Both the position numbers and the translations under genes were made by a program. The notes under the pieces are model-generated. The model did no database searches. It saw nothing but the letters and a program-made list of their open reading frames with translations, and had not been told where the DNA came from. Shown piece after piece: positions 35,786 through 45,800 of a DNA stretch of 64,000 nucleotides (position 1 is the first letter of the stretch; each line of letters opens with the position of its first letter). Source of the DNA: Isosphaera pallida ATCC 43644 (GTDB lineage Bacteria; Planctomycetota; Planctomycetia; Isosphaerales; Isosphaeraceae); assembly GCF_000186345.1 (NCBI RefSeq), contig NC_014962.1:2694450-2758449 (forward strand). Reading direction: 5' to 3'.

Positions 35786-36112
35786 GGTGGGCGATCGCTT
35801 GCGGGTTCGAAGGACCAAAGGTTGCAAAAAGGGCTAAGGCGGTCACACCCGTCCTGAGCATGATGCAATTGGAGGCGAACTCGCGGCCCCGGATTGATTC
35901 CGCATGCGGAGCGGAGGTCGCAAGGACCCCGGTGGTTCGCCCAATGAGGCGGCCCTGAGTCTATCCGGTTGCCTCGGAGGTTTCCAGTTGGCTAGGATGG
36001 TCAATCCATTCCAGTAGACTCAAGCCCTCCCGTGGATCGGTCGGGTACTCCCGAGTTTTGCCAATCTTCCCGATTTTTCGCCACGGGATCGCTTTTTCTC
36101 GGAGCCTTTGCC
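35786..36112. other. Divergent intergenic region, palindrome only
   Basis: 327 bases between the trpS and ThuA starts. It contains a perfect 12-base palindrome TCCGCATGCGGA at 35899-35910, which might be a regulator half-site pair. No other structure is evident. Confidence 0.4.
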
Positions 36113-36973
36113 ATGACGATCTCGCGACGACGCTTTCAAGCGGCGGTCCTTGGAATGGCCGGCATGGTTCTCTCCCCGTGGGGACGCCTGGGACCGACCC
36201 CGACGCGGGCGGAGGAGGACTGCGCCGATCGTCCTATCAAGGTGCTGCTCATCGGCAAGGACCGCGACCATCCTCCCGGAACCCATGAGTACATGGACGA
36301 GTGTCGAATGTTGGCCGCCTGCCTCACGAGGATCGAGGGGGTCGAGGCGGTCGTCTCCAACGGCTGGCCGACCGATCCGGCGATTCTCGACGGGGTCTCG
36401 ACAATTTTCCTGTACACCGCCGTTGGTGGCGACGTGCTGTTCAAGGATCCAGCCCGGCGCGTCGAGATGCAACGCCTGCTTGATCGTGGCTGTGGTCTGG
36501 TGTCAATCCACTGGAGTACCGGCGTGTCCGACGGTGAACCGGCCGAAGCCCAACTGGCCGCTCTGGGCGGCACTTTCGACACCAGCTACTCGAAGCTCAA
36601 GTTCGCCACGGCGATCTTGCGTAAGGTGGACCCTGACCACCCGATTGGTCGGGGCTGGAACGACTTCGAGATGCACGACGAGTTTTATCTGGAACTCAAG
36701 TACGCCCAAGGGATCCGTCCGCTGATCGCGGTCGAGCTCGACGGCGTGACCCATACCCTGGGCTGGACCCTGGAACGTCCCAACGGCGGGCGTTCGTTCG
36801 GCTTTGTCTGCGGCCACTTCCACGAAAATTTCGTCAACGACAATTATCGGGGCATTCTGCTCAACGCCATTCTTTGGACCGCTGGACGCGAAGTTCCCGC
36901 CGAGGGCGCGCCCAAGGCGGTCACGGCCGAAGAGTTGACCCTCTCTCCTGATCCCCGCCGGGGCACGAAGTGA
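36113..36973 (+). CDS. Exported ThuA-domain protein
   Basis: 286 residues from the ATG at 36113 (GGAG at a spacing of eight). A Tat signal (ISRRRFQAAVLGMAGMVLS) leads into a ThuA-like glutamine-amidotransferase fold: KVLLIGKDRDHPPGTHEYMDECRMLA, VSTIFLYT, GCGLVSIHWS, HPIGRGWNDFEMHDEFYL and GRSFGFVCGHFHENF. The family was named for trehalose utilisation; many planctomycete homologues are exported and associated with sugar or glycan degradation. The nucleophile Cys of true amidotransferases is not evident. The gene stands alone. Confidence 0.88.
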   Translation: MTISRRRFQAAVLGMAGMVLSPWGRLGPTPTRAEEDCADRPIKVLLIGKDRDHPPGTHEYMDECRMLAACLTRIEGVEAVVSNGWPTDPAILDGVSTIFLYTAVGGDVLFKDPARRVEMQRLLDRGCGLVSIHWSTGVSDGEPAEAQLAALGGTFDTSYSKLKFATAILRKVDPDHPIGRGWNDFEMHDEFYLELKYAQGIRPLIAVELDGVTHTLGWTLERPNGGRSFGFVCGHFHENFVNDNYRGILLNAILWTAGREVPAEGAPKAVTAEELTLSPDPRRGTK

Positions 36974-37129
36974 TGCTGCCTGTTGGGACAACGACAAGAA
37001 GGTAACAGAATCGCCAATCAAACTGATGTCATTATTTGCCATTCTTGTGGCGTTTGCGCGACGAGGTGTGGCGTGATGGCCGGATAGATTGTTGTCCGGC
37101 GCGGGCCGGGCAGGTCGTTTACGTTTAGG

Positions 37130-37963
37130 CTAAGCGCGCGTCTGATCGAAGCGCCACAGGCGCGCGTGAAGATGTTCGACGGTCCAAGGGGCGGCCAGGG
37201 CGGCCAAGTAGCCGGGGCGGGGGGTGAGGGAACGCAAGGTCCAGGATTCCAAAGGAGTCGTGCATCCGTCCCACCGGGTGGGACGAGGGGGATGAGGCGG
37301 TTCATTCAGAGGCACCCTCAATCGGTCCAGTGAGCCGCTGACAAGCATGCCTTCACCGGTTGCTTTGACGCAGGCTTCCTTGCGGGTCCAAAGTCGGGTG
37401 ACCAGAAGGTCGCGTTGGGGTTCGGGAGCGCATCGGAACAAAGTGGCTTCTTCGGGGTCGGCGATGCGTTGGATAAGGCCGTCCCGATGGGTGTAGGGTC
37501 TTAGAAGTTCCACGTCGATTCCCAATGGCCCCTGACTGGCCAAGGCCAGGAGAACCAGGGAGCCGCTGTGGCTGAGGTTGAACTCGATGGAGGGAGGACC
37601 ATCGAGGCAGGCCGGTTTGCCAAACCGACCGGTCTGGATGGTGAGGGCCGAGGGGGCCGGGGCCGATGGCAACATGGCGGCCAGAATCCGCCGGGTCAGA
37701 CCACGACCCACCAAGGAACTCAGACGAGTGACGGGATGACGGATCGCTTCGATTCGACGACGGTCTGAATCGTTGAGCGCGTCCCACCAGAACTGATCCT
37801 CAGAGCTGATGCGGGGATCGTCCAAATCGACCCGCCAAAGGTGGACTTCGCCGGGTCCAGGCGGCCGCGCGTCGATCTGAGGACCACCTGGAAACCAGCA
37901 AGGTTCCGGTGGGAGCGACTGCTCAGAAGCAATGCCAAAACCAGGGCCGAACGGGTCGTCCAT
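37130..37963 (-). CDS. 4'-phosphopantetheinyl transferase, Sfp-type
   Basis: 277 residues from the ATG at 37963; no strong ribosome site. Motifs run in the family order: LVGRGLTRRILA, GKPACLDGPPSIEFNLSHSGSLVLLA (P3/P1 region), GIDVELLRPYT with the Mg-binding Asp, and WTRKEACVKATGEGM (KEA motif). It moves the phosphopantetheine arm of CoA onto acyl-, peptidyl- or aryl-carrier proteins. The Sfp type is usually a broad or secondary-metabolism enzyme. It lies 60 bases downstream of rpoZ on the same strand, so it is probably at the end of that operon. Confidence 0.9.
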   Translation of the reverse strand: MDDPFGPGFGIASEQSLPPEPCWFPGGPQIDARPPGPGEVHLWRVDLDDPRISSEDQFWWDALNDSDRRRIEAIRHPVTRLSSLVGRGLTRRILAAMLPSAPAPSALTIQTGRFGKPACLDGPPSIEFNLSHSGSLVLLALASQGPLGIDVELLRPYTHRDGLIQRIADPEEATLFRCAPEPQRDLLVTRLWTRKEACVKATGEGMLVSGSLDRLRVPLNEPPHPPRPTRWDGCTTPLESWTLRSLTPRPGYLAALAAPWTVEHLHARLWRFDQTRA

Positions 37964-38023
37964 TGGACTTGGATCAGAATGTCAACAGATCGGAACGCCG
38001 GAACCGATCCCATCTGTCCTGGG

Positions 38024-38629
38024 TCAGGCCGAAGGTTCGGTCGAGGCAGCGCGGGATTCCGCGTCGTCGGTTTTGGCCTCGACAGACTCACCCTCGGCCG
38101 TTTCAGGAACGGGTTTGGTCTGGGCGGCGGAAGCGGGTTTAGTTTGGGCGGCGGCCTTAGAGCGTCCGGACGACTTCTCCTTGCGAGCCGGGGAGGGAGC
38201 GGGCGTTGCGATTGGTTCGGCTGGGGAGGACGTTGGATTCGTCTCGGGTTCGCCAGTGTCCGTGTCCGTGTCCATGTCCGCGACCGCGACCGCGTTGCTG
38301 ATCTCAGCTGGTTCTGCTTCCATCGTCACAGCAGCGGGTTCCGCGCTAAGGTCCACGGCGGGCGGAACGGGGCTGGTGAGGTCGATGGTCTCATGGTGCA
38401 ACGGCTCAGGATCTTCGGTGACGGTGGACACTCGCTCGCTGAGGTCCAGATAAATCTTATCTTGAAGAATTTCTTGGATGACGATCTCCATTTTGTTGTT
38501 GGTGCGAAGATCAACCAACGGCCGAGCTCCTTGGTTGAGGGCGATCATTCGTTTTTGAATCAGCGTGGCGAGCTTGAACTTGCCACCGACCTTGTTGGCG
38601 ATGGCGTCTTCCTTCAGTTCTTCGAGCAT
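38024..38629 (-). CDS. rpoZ: RNA polymerase omega subunit with long C-terminal tail
   Basis: 201 residues, roughly twice the usual length. The N-terminal 65 residues match omega ([38 protein letters not shown]), which helps assemble the beta-prime subunit. From about residue 75 the sequence is a disordered Ala/Pro/Glu/Thr tail. It includes DMDTDTDTG encoded by near-repeat hexamers and a duplicated AAQTKPAS segment. The position right after gmk on the same strand is the classical gmk-rpoZ pairing and supports the call. Confidence 0.9.
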   Translation of the reverse strand: MLEELKEDAIANKVGGKFKLATLIQKRMIALNQGARPLVDLRTNNKMEIVIQEILQDKIYLDLSERVSTVTEDPEPLHHETIDLTSPVPPAVDLSAEPAAVTMEAEPAEISNAVAVADMDTDTDTGEPETNPTSSPAEPIATPAPSPARKEKSSGRSKAAAQTKPASAAQTKPVPETAEGESVEAKTDDAESRAASTEPSA

Positions 38630-38731
38630 AGCGGATCGTCTCCGGACGTGTCAGGTTGGAGGCGGGACGAGGAGTCCCAACGAGTCTCATGGAGAGAGGT
38701 TGGACGTCATCAATGATGGATCACGTTCCAA

Positions 38732-39370
38732 TTAGAAGACGGTGGGATTGTCGTCGGGAACGGGGTTGAGGATGATTTGGACGAGTCGCTCCACGGTGGG
38801 TTCGAAGAGGTCGTTGAGGATTTCGAAGTCGTAGACGTGCGCCTGGTCGATTTCCTTTTGGGCATGAGCCAAACGGCGAGCGATGGCCTCCTCGCTTTCG
38901 CTGCCGCGTCCACGCAGGCGTTGTTCCAAAATGGCCAGGTTAGGCGGGTGGACGAAGATGAGGATGGCGTCGGGGCGCGCCTTGCGGATTTGCCGGGCAC
39001 CGGCCACATCGATTTCCAGTAGGACAATGCGTCCTTGAGCCAAGCGTTGATCGACCCAATCGACCGGCGTGCCGTACCAGTTGCCAAAGACCTCGGCGGT
39101 TTCGAGGAATCGGCCTTGGTCGCGGCGTTTTTGAAACTCCTCGGGGTCGAGAAACCAATAGTCCCGGCCATTCAGTTCGCCCGGGCGCGGCGGGCGAGTG
39201 GTGGCCGAGATGGAGAGTTCGGCCCGCTCGCGCAACGCAGGATGATTGAGAGCCGCGCGGGTCAGGCTGGACTTACCCGCGCCCGAGGGGCCTGAGATCA
39301 CCACCAAACGACCCCGAGGCGGTGGTTGGACCTGGCCGGAATCATGGCCGGGAGTCGGGTTCGTGGTCAT
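38732..39370 (-). CDS. gmk: Guanylate kinase
   Basis: 212 residues from the ATG at 39370. The frame continues to 39601, but the extension is Ser/Pro-rich and has no family similarity. A short linker precedes the P-loop (LVVISGPSGAGKSSLTRAAL, residues about 22-40). SISATTRPPRPGELNGRDYWFL, GNWYGTPVDWV, VLLEIDVAGARQI and IFVHPPNLAILEQRLRGRGSESEEAIARRL follow. The enzyme phosphorylates GMP. It lies between yicC and rpoZ, the common bacterial order. A 233-base gap before gmk is unusually large for this operon and holds no gene that I recognise. Confidence 0.96.
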   Translation of the reverse strand: MTTNPTPGHDSGQVQPPPRGRLVVISGPSGAGKSSLTRAALNHPALRERAELSISATTRPPRPGELNGRDYWFLDPEEFQKRRDQGRFLETAEVFGNWYGTPVDWVDQRLAQGRIVLLEIDVAGARQIRKARPDAILIFVHPPNLAILEQRLRGRGSESEEAIARRLAHAQKEIDQAHVYDFEILNDLFEPTVERLVQIILNPVPDDNPTVF

Positions 39371-39603
39371 GGTCGCGCAACTCGCCACCGGGGAGGGGAG
39401 GAAAGAAGAGGGGGTTCGTGGGAGGCCAGCCTGCAAGCCAATCCTTGACGCGGGGAGGCGCGGGGAATGAGGCAGTGTGAAGTCGCTAAACGAACCGATC
39501 TGCCCCAACGCTTGGGACGGGAAAGCCATCCCAACCCGGTTGATTGCGCAGACGGTATAGGGAAAAAGCGGAAGACCATTGGGAAGAACGTGGTTCCTCA
39601 CGG

Positions 39604-40548
39604 TTATTCGATGTTCTGAATCAGCTCGCGGATCGATTCGAGAAGATTTTTCATCGTCAGGACGTGGCGGGTGATTTCTAAGTCGTTGGCCTTGGCTCCT
39701 AGGGTGTTGATCTCGCGTCCGATTTCCTGAACCAGGAATTCCAAAGCACGTCCGCAGGGTTCATCCCGCTCGGAGGGGTGGGTCACGAGATGGTGAAACT
39801 GGACAAGGTGGGCCCGGAGGCGGGCGAGTTCCTCGGTGATATCGCAGCGGTCCGCAAAGAGAGCCACTTCGCGGGCGATGTCGCGGAGTTCCAAGGTCAC
39901 CCCGACCTGTTCCAACCAGACGCGGGACCGTTCCAAAAGTCGGTCGCGGTAGGCGTCGGCCACTCGGGGAGCCAGCGCCACGACCTCTTCGACACGGGTG
40001 CCGATCGCCTCGGCCAGTTCGCGCAGGGCGGTTGCCATCCGCGAGCCTTCCCGGCGGCGGTCGGCCTGGAAACGCTCCAGCGCCTCGATGCAAAGCGGCT
40101 GAAACTCGTTCCAGAGGCTCGCCTCCTGCGCCTCGCCGCCATCGTGTTCATGGTGGGAAAGGTCCCCAAGCTCGGCCGCGCGTCCATCCTCCACCACACC
40201 CGGCAGACGCAAAAGACCGTCCCAAGGAACGACGAAATGGCGCGCCGTTTCCTCGTCGCGGGCGGCCAGCTGGCGGAGTTGGTCCCGATAGGAGGCCAAC
40301 GCGGTCAGGTTGAGGCGGTAATCCTCGGCCGTTTTGGGACGATCCAGCCGCACTGAGACCGTCAACGTGCCCCGCTTGACCATCGACCGGACCAGACGGT
40401 CCAATTCCGGTTCAATCGTTTCTAGAGGCGGCGGCAGTTTCATCGTCACCTTGAGATGACGGTTGTTGACCGCCCGAAGTTCGATTCGCGCGTTGCCCAG
40501 CGCCAGAACGCCTCGGGCTTCGCCGAACCCGGTCATGCTGGTCAACAC
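39604..40548 (-). CDS. yicC: YicC-family protein (RNA-processing endoribonuclease family)
   Basis: 314 residues. The GTG at 40548 is chosen because AGGAGG (40555-40560) lies six bases upstream; the ATG at 40536 (MTGFGEARG) is the alternative. The N-terminal YicC domain shows LTSMTGFGEARG, ELRAVNNRHLKVTMKLP and RGTLTVSVRLDR. The C-terminal DUF1732 part shows RCDITEELARLRAHLVQF-type, LEFLVQEIGREINTLGAKANDLEITRHVLTMKNLLESIREL and ENIE-like QNIE. YicC homologues act as endoribonucleases in E. coli. Gene order yicC-gmk-rpoZ is widespread. Confidence 0.92.
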   Translation of the reverse strand: MLTSMTGFGEARGVLALGNARIELRAVNNRHLKVTMKLPPPLETIEPELDRLVRSMVKRGTLTVSVRLDRPKTAEDYRLNLTALASYRDQLRQLAARDEETARHFVVPWDGLLRLPGVVEDGRAAELGDLSHHEHDGGEAQEASLWNEFQPLCIEALERFQADRRREGSRMATALRELAEAIGTRVEEVVALAPRVADAYRDRLLERSRVWLEQVGVTLELRDIAREVALFADRCDITEELARLRAHLVQFHHLVTHPSERDEPCGRALEFLVQEIGREINTLGAKANDLEITRHVLTMKNLLESIRELIQNIE

Positions 40549-40802
40549 GGTCACCCTCCTGAATCCAGCATCCGTCTCACCAAAGTGGGCTTCGTCGCTC
40601 TTGTTTCGTGGTTGGTTTTCATTCCACCAATTCGGCTCTTCCATTCCATCCACCGGGTTGGTTGGACACGAGTCAGATTGGGGCGGCTTTGGCTAGGCGA
40701 GGCTGGGCAGCGACGATCCGAGGCAAAACCGAGGTGACACAGACGAGGCGTCCTCCAACAAAACGTGACGGACGTTTGGAAGCAACCTGAACAGTGGGTG
40801 GT

Positions 40803-41171
40803 TCAAAGATCGTCAATGGCCGACGGCAAGCCGGACGGGGAGGCGGGTTGGGCCGGCTTGGGAGCGGTTTGCTCGCCGGGGGACGCCTCGCCGCTGGCGG
40901 CGGGTTGGTTATTCCGCACCGGCCCGGTGCCAAATCGTTCGGGCGTGGCGTTGATCCGAACCAGAATCATACACAAAACCCCCCAAACGCATGCGACGTA
41001 AATTGTGATTTTGGTGAACACGTCGCCGGTCTTGGTGCCGAAAGCGCTGACACCTCCGGATCCACCCAGCGCACCCACCAAACCACCGCCCCGGCCTCGT
41101 TGGAGCAACACCACCAGGATGAGGAACAGGGAAATCAACGTCAACAGCACGAACAAGAGATTGCTCAACAC
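40803..41171 (-). CDS. secG: Preprotein translocase subunit SecG
   Basis: 122 residues from a GTG at 41171, placed six bases after GAGGTG; the longer frame from 41408 is unlike the family. Two membrane helices (LSNLLFVLLTLISLFLILVVLLQ and TKITIYVACVWGVLCMILV) flank the conserved glycine-rich loop RGRGGGLVGALGGSGGVSAFGTKTGD. The tail is Pro/Ala/Gly-rich and ends SAIDDL. SecG is the accessory subunit of the SecYEG channel. It lies between tpiA and yicC on the same strand, an order seen widely. Confidence 0.9.
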   Translation of the reverse strand: MLSNLLFVLLTLISLFLILVVLLQRGRGGGLVGALGGSGGVSAFGTKTGDVFTKITIYVACVWGVLCMILVRINATPERFGTGPVRNNQPAASGEASPGEQTAPKPAQPASPSGLPSAIDDL

Positions 41172-41460
41172 GGCTATCACCTCGTTAAGGATCCGAGGGT
41201 CTCTCAAGTGGTTCTGAAGGTGTCGCGTCCAACTCAACGTGACGTTGAACGAGGGCGAGATCTTCGAGACTCGCGCGGTCAACTCAACGACAAGAACGAA
41301 AAGGCAGTGGGGAAATGGCTGGGGTGGCGTTCTGGGGCCGATCCGCCGTGAACGCGAATGTTTTGGGGTGGGGTACGCTAGCCGGCAACGGTGCACCGAA
41401 CCGACCAACCGGATCCGATCCCGTGCGGTTGGGGGGATCCGCCGCGGCGAATTTAGGCCC

Positions 41461-42249
41461 TCAGCCGGCCAAAACTGCTTCCGCGGCCTCGACGATCTTG
41501 AGGAAATCCTCGGCGACTAGACTCGCGCCTCCCACGAGGGCTCCGTCGATGTCGGGTTGGGCCAGGAGGTCGCGGGCGTTGTCCGGTTTGACGCTCCCCC
41601 CGTATTGGATGACGATCCGGGCGGCAATCGCCGCGCCGAACCGTTGGGCCAGCCAATCACGGATCATGGCGTGGACCTCCTGGGCTTGTTCGGGCGTGGC
41701 GGTGCGACCGGTACCGATGGCCCAGACCGGCTCATAGGCGAGGGTGACCTGCGGAGCCTGGTCCGCCTCCAGACCGGCCAGAGAGCCTTCCAGCTGACCT
41801 TTGACCACCTCCAGGGTTTGGCCGGCGTCGCGCTGGTCGAGCGTCTCGCCTACGCAGACGATCGGCAACAACGCCTGGTTGGCAAGCGCCGCGTGCAGCT
41901 TGCGGTTGATGAAAGCGTCGGTCTCGCCCAGCAGGGTCCGCCGCTCGCTGTGACCCAGAATCACGTGGGTGCAGCCAATGGCGTTGAGCATCGCCGCCGA
42001 AACCTCGCCGGTGTAAGCCCCCTTGGGTTCCGGATAGAGGTTCTGCGCTCCCAAACCGATTGGCGAGTTTTCCAACACCCGATCCAGCCGTTCCAAATAA
42101 ATCGACGGCGGACAGATTGCCACCCGTGCTGGGGAGTCCAGCCGGACCCCGTCGCGGACCTGTTGGGCCAGGGTCACGGCTTCCTCAAGGGTCGCCGGAT
42201 TCATCTTCCAATTGCCGGCGATGAAGGATGGACGGGAGGGGTGGACCAT
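41461..42249 (-). CDS. tpiA: Triosephosphate isomerase
   Basis: 262 residues from the ATG at 42249. The frame opens at 42348, but the extra part is not TPI-like. Family blocks are complete: FIAGNWKMN (catalytic Lys), LGAQNLYPEPKGAYTGEVSAAML, VILGHSERR (His), YEPVWAIGTG (Glu) and IQYGGSVKPDNA with GALVGGASL. It interconverts DHAP and glyceraldehyde-3-phosphate in glycolysis. It is the first gene of the minus-strand run tpiA-secG-yicC-gmk-rpoZ. Confidence 0.97.
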   Translation of the reverse strand: MVHPSRPSFIAGNWKMNPATLEEAVTLAQQVRDGVRLDSPARVAICPPSIYLERLDRVLENSPIGLGAQNLYPEPKGAYTGEVSAAMLNAIGCTHVILGHSERRTLLGETDAFINRKLHAALANQALLPIVCVGETLDQRDAGQTLEVVKGQLEGSLAGLEADQAPQVTLAYEPVWAIGTGRTATPEQAQEVHAMIRDWLAQRFGAAIAARIVIQYGGSVKPDNARDLLAQPDIDGALVGGASLVAEDFLKIVEAAEAVLAG

Positions 42250-42814
42250 CGTCGGGGTGGACTCCCATCGTAGGGATTCGTCAAGAGAACAATGCGAACC
42301 GAAGCCGAGCGACTCGCAAGGAAAGTTGCATTTTAGCACCATCCCCACTGCCTGGGAAGACCTTATTGCGACTCGCCAAATCGAACCAGTGGTTCCCTTC
42401 CCGGAGCGTTGCTCGAACCAACGAACGTCTCACGGAAGCGATTTTGTCCTGCAGAATGCACAACATGTCCCTATGAGTGTCTTCAAACAATCAAAGTCAA
42501 GAATAGACTTCCAATCAACCTTCGTCGGGGCGAAGCGCGTCGGATCCTCATTGAGCAAGGCGGTTCGTAGAGTCGGCGAGGCGCGAACCACCCTTCGGGT
42601 TCTTGAATGATCCCGTCACTTGCTTGAGACTCGGCGCGAATCGAGAACCATCAAGCTCATGGGCATTGACTCTCAAACCCTCAAGTCGTCTCGCGTCGGG
42701 TTGGCGAAATTCCGGCAAGGCGGCGTTTTTCATTTCGCTCCCCGAGGCTCAAGGTCATTATCTTCAGGGCACCCCTTTCGCATTCGTCACCCTCGGTTTG
42801 TGAGGTTCTCACCC
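42250..42814. other. Divergent intergenic region tpiA/kinase
   Basis: 565 bases between the tpiA and kinase starts. It is somewhat AT-richer than the flanks. Short open frames on both strands (for example 42281-42490 minus) have no ribosome site or recognisable content. Promoters for both genes should lie here, but I cannot place them. Confidence 0.4.
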
Positions 42815-45800
42815 ATGAGTGAATCAATCTCCAAGGCATCCTCGGGAGCGACCTTCTCCAACCTCGATCGGGTGGAGTCGTCGGTTCAGGACGCCTTGAA
42901 GATGACCAACCCCGACGACCAGGTTTTGTTCCACGACGGCGAATGCCGTGACCAACCCGACCTGCACGCTGCCGTCGAAACGCGGTTGAACCCACGTGAC
43001 GTCCCAATGCCCCCCACCCCAACGACGGCTTCCCAGTCGCCCAAGGGCCAGGCGTCGGCGGAGTGGGAAACCACCATCAAGCGACCCGTCGTCATCGCTC
43101 GCCCCGGAGTCTCCTGGGACGAATCGACCGTCACGGTGCCTCAACCAGGCGACTCCACCTTGGTCGAGCCGACGACATCTGGCAACCCAGTCGATGGTCT
43201 GATCGCCGACCGCTACCGGTTGCTTGAAATCCTGGGCACCGGCGGGATGGGCGAGGTCTGGAAGGCTGAACAGCTTCGCCCGGTCAGACGCATCGTCGCC
43301 CTCAAACTCGTCAAGTCCACCATTCGGACCGAAATCGTCCTCGCCCGGTTCGAGGCCGAACGCCAGGCGTTGGCCATAATGGACCACCCCCACGTCGCCA
43401 AGGTCCTCGACGCCGGCACCACCGACCAGGGCGCGCCGTTTTTCGTGATGGAGTACGTCGATGGGCTGTCGCTCACGGAGTATTGCGACTCCAGGAAGCT
43501 GTCGATTCCTCAACGTCTTGAATTGTTCGTGATGATCTGCGTGGCGGTTCAGCACGCCCATTACAAGGGGATCGTCCACCGCGATCTCAAACCGGGGAAC
43601 ATCCTCATCGCTGAATCGGACGGCAAACCGGCGGTGAAGGTGATCGACTTCGGGTTGGTCAAGGCGTTGAACGACCCCAATTTGCTGACGGACGACACGA
43701 TTCACACTCACGCGGGGGTCATGCTGGGGACGCTTCTCTACATGAGTCCCGAACAGGCGCGGGCCGTCAACCCGCACGACGTTGACACCCGAGCTGATGT
43801 TTACGCTCTGGGAGTGATCCTGTATGAACTGTTGACCGGCACGACGCCGATCGAGCGGGGCCGTTTGAATCCCCTGTCGTCAGAGGAGCGTCGTCGGATC
43901 ATCATGGAGGAGCAGCCGCCGCGTCCCAGCGCGCGGTTGCGGGAACGGGATTCATTGCACGAGGCGGCGGCATTGCGTGGGATCGAGCCGGGTCGGTTGG
44001 GTTCGATCCTCAAGGGCGATTTGGATTGGGTGGTGATGAAGGCGCTCGAAAAGGAGCGACATCGTCGTTACGAGACGGTCAATGCGTTGTCGCGCGACGT
44101 GCAGCGGTTTCTGGCCAACGAGCCTGTGGAGGCGCGTCCGCTGTCGGGGCTGTATCGTTTGCGGAAGTTCGCGCGGCGTTACCGGCTCCAGGTGACGGCG
44201 TTGGTGTTGGTGCTGGCGACGCTGGTGGTGGGGATGGCGGGAGTGATTTATGGACTGGTGGTGGAGCGTCAAGCGCGTGACGCCGAGGCGAAGCAGCGCC
44301 AGATCGCCGAACAGGAGAAAACGAACGCCAAGCGGGAGGCCGCCACCGCAGTGGCGGTCAAGGAGTTCGTTTTGAGGGACATGTTGTCCCTGGCCGAAGC
44401 CAGGGTTCAGGCTCGCGCCCGGGTGAAGGTTGATCCCGACCTGAAAGTGCGGGATGTTCTGTTGCGAGCGGCTCAAAGGATCGAAGGCAAGTTCGCGGAG
44501 CAACCCCTCGTCGAGGCCGAAGTGCGGTTAACCCTTGGAAATGCCTTGTGTGGCATTGGCCGCGCACGCGAAGCGATCGTTCAACTGGAACGCTCACATA
44601 CGATAAGGAAAGAGTTGTTAGGAGACGATCATTTGTCAACTCTAAACGCACTGAGCGATTTAGGTGTTGCCTATGAAAAAGCGGGTCAGGCATCCCAGGC
44701 AATTCCAATCTTTGAGCAAGTTCTGGAGAGACGGCGTGGCAAACTAGGCGAAAATCATCCTCAATTCATCATGTCGATAAGCAATTTGGCATGGTGTCTT
44801 GACGCTGTCGGTGACACCGCGAAGGCAATTAATTATCAGGAACAGGCTGTCACGAACATACGGCTCGAAAAAGGGAAAAATCACCCTGCAACTCTAAAAT
44901 TAATGAATAACTTAGCAGTTTTTTATAAGAATGCCGGTGATTATTCAAAAGCTCTCGATTTATTTGAACAAGTGATGATCGGGAGACGCGAGCAGCTAGG
45001 CGAAGATCATCCCGAAACCCTAGAATCGATAAACAGTCTTGCAAGCGTGTACTTGCTCAATCATCAAATTCAGAAATCGATTCTTCTTTATGAACAAGCG
45101 TTCACAATGATGCGTTCTAGGCTAGGCGAGGATCATCCCGATACGTTGAGTTCGCTCAGCGGTTTGGCAGCGGCTCACGAGTCTGCGGGTGAGGTCTTCA
45201 AGGCGATTCCTCTTCTTGAGAGGGTTTTGGAGGGAAGGCGTATCAGGTTAGGAACGGATCATCCTGATACGTTGAGATCGCTCAGTAGCCTGGCGGCGGC
45301 TTACGAGAGAGGAGGAGAAATGGCAAAAGCGCTGCCGCTTTATCAGCAAGCATTTGAGATGATGCGTGTCAAGCTCAGCGAGGATCACCCCTCCACTTTG
45401 TTGTCACTCAACAACCTCGCGTTCGCCTACAAAAAAGCGGGTGACACGGCCAAGGCAATCCCGCTTTATGAGCAATGTCTAGAGAAGCAGCGGGCCAAGC
45501 TGGGCGCGGATCATCCCGACACCTTGACTACCCTTAACAACCTGGCGTCGGCCTATGATTCGTCGGGTGACACGGCCAAGGCGATCCCACTCTATGAGCA
45601 ATGTCTAGAGAAGCAGCGGGCCAAGCTGGGCGCGGATCATCCCGACACCTTGACTACCCTTAACAACCTCGCGAGGGCTTATGAATCAGCTGGTGATGTT
45701 GGCAAGGCGATCCCGCTCTATGAGCAATGTCTGGAGCAGAGGCGGGCCAAGCTGGGCGCGGATCATTCCGACACCTTGATTTCCCTCAACAACCTAGCAA

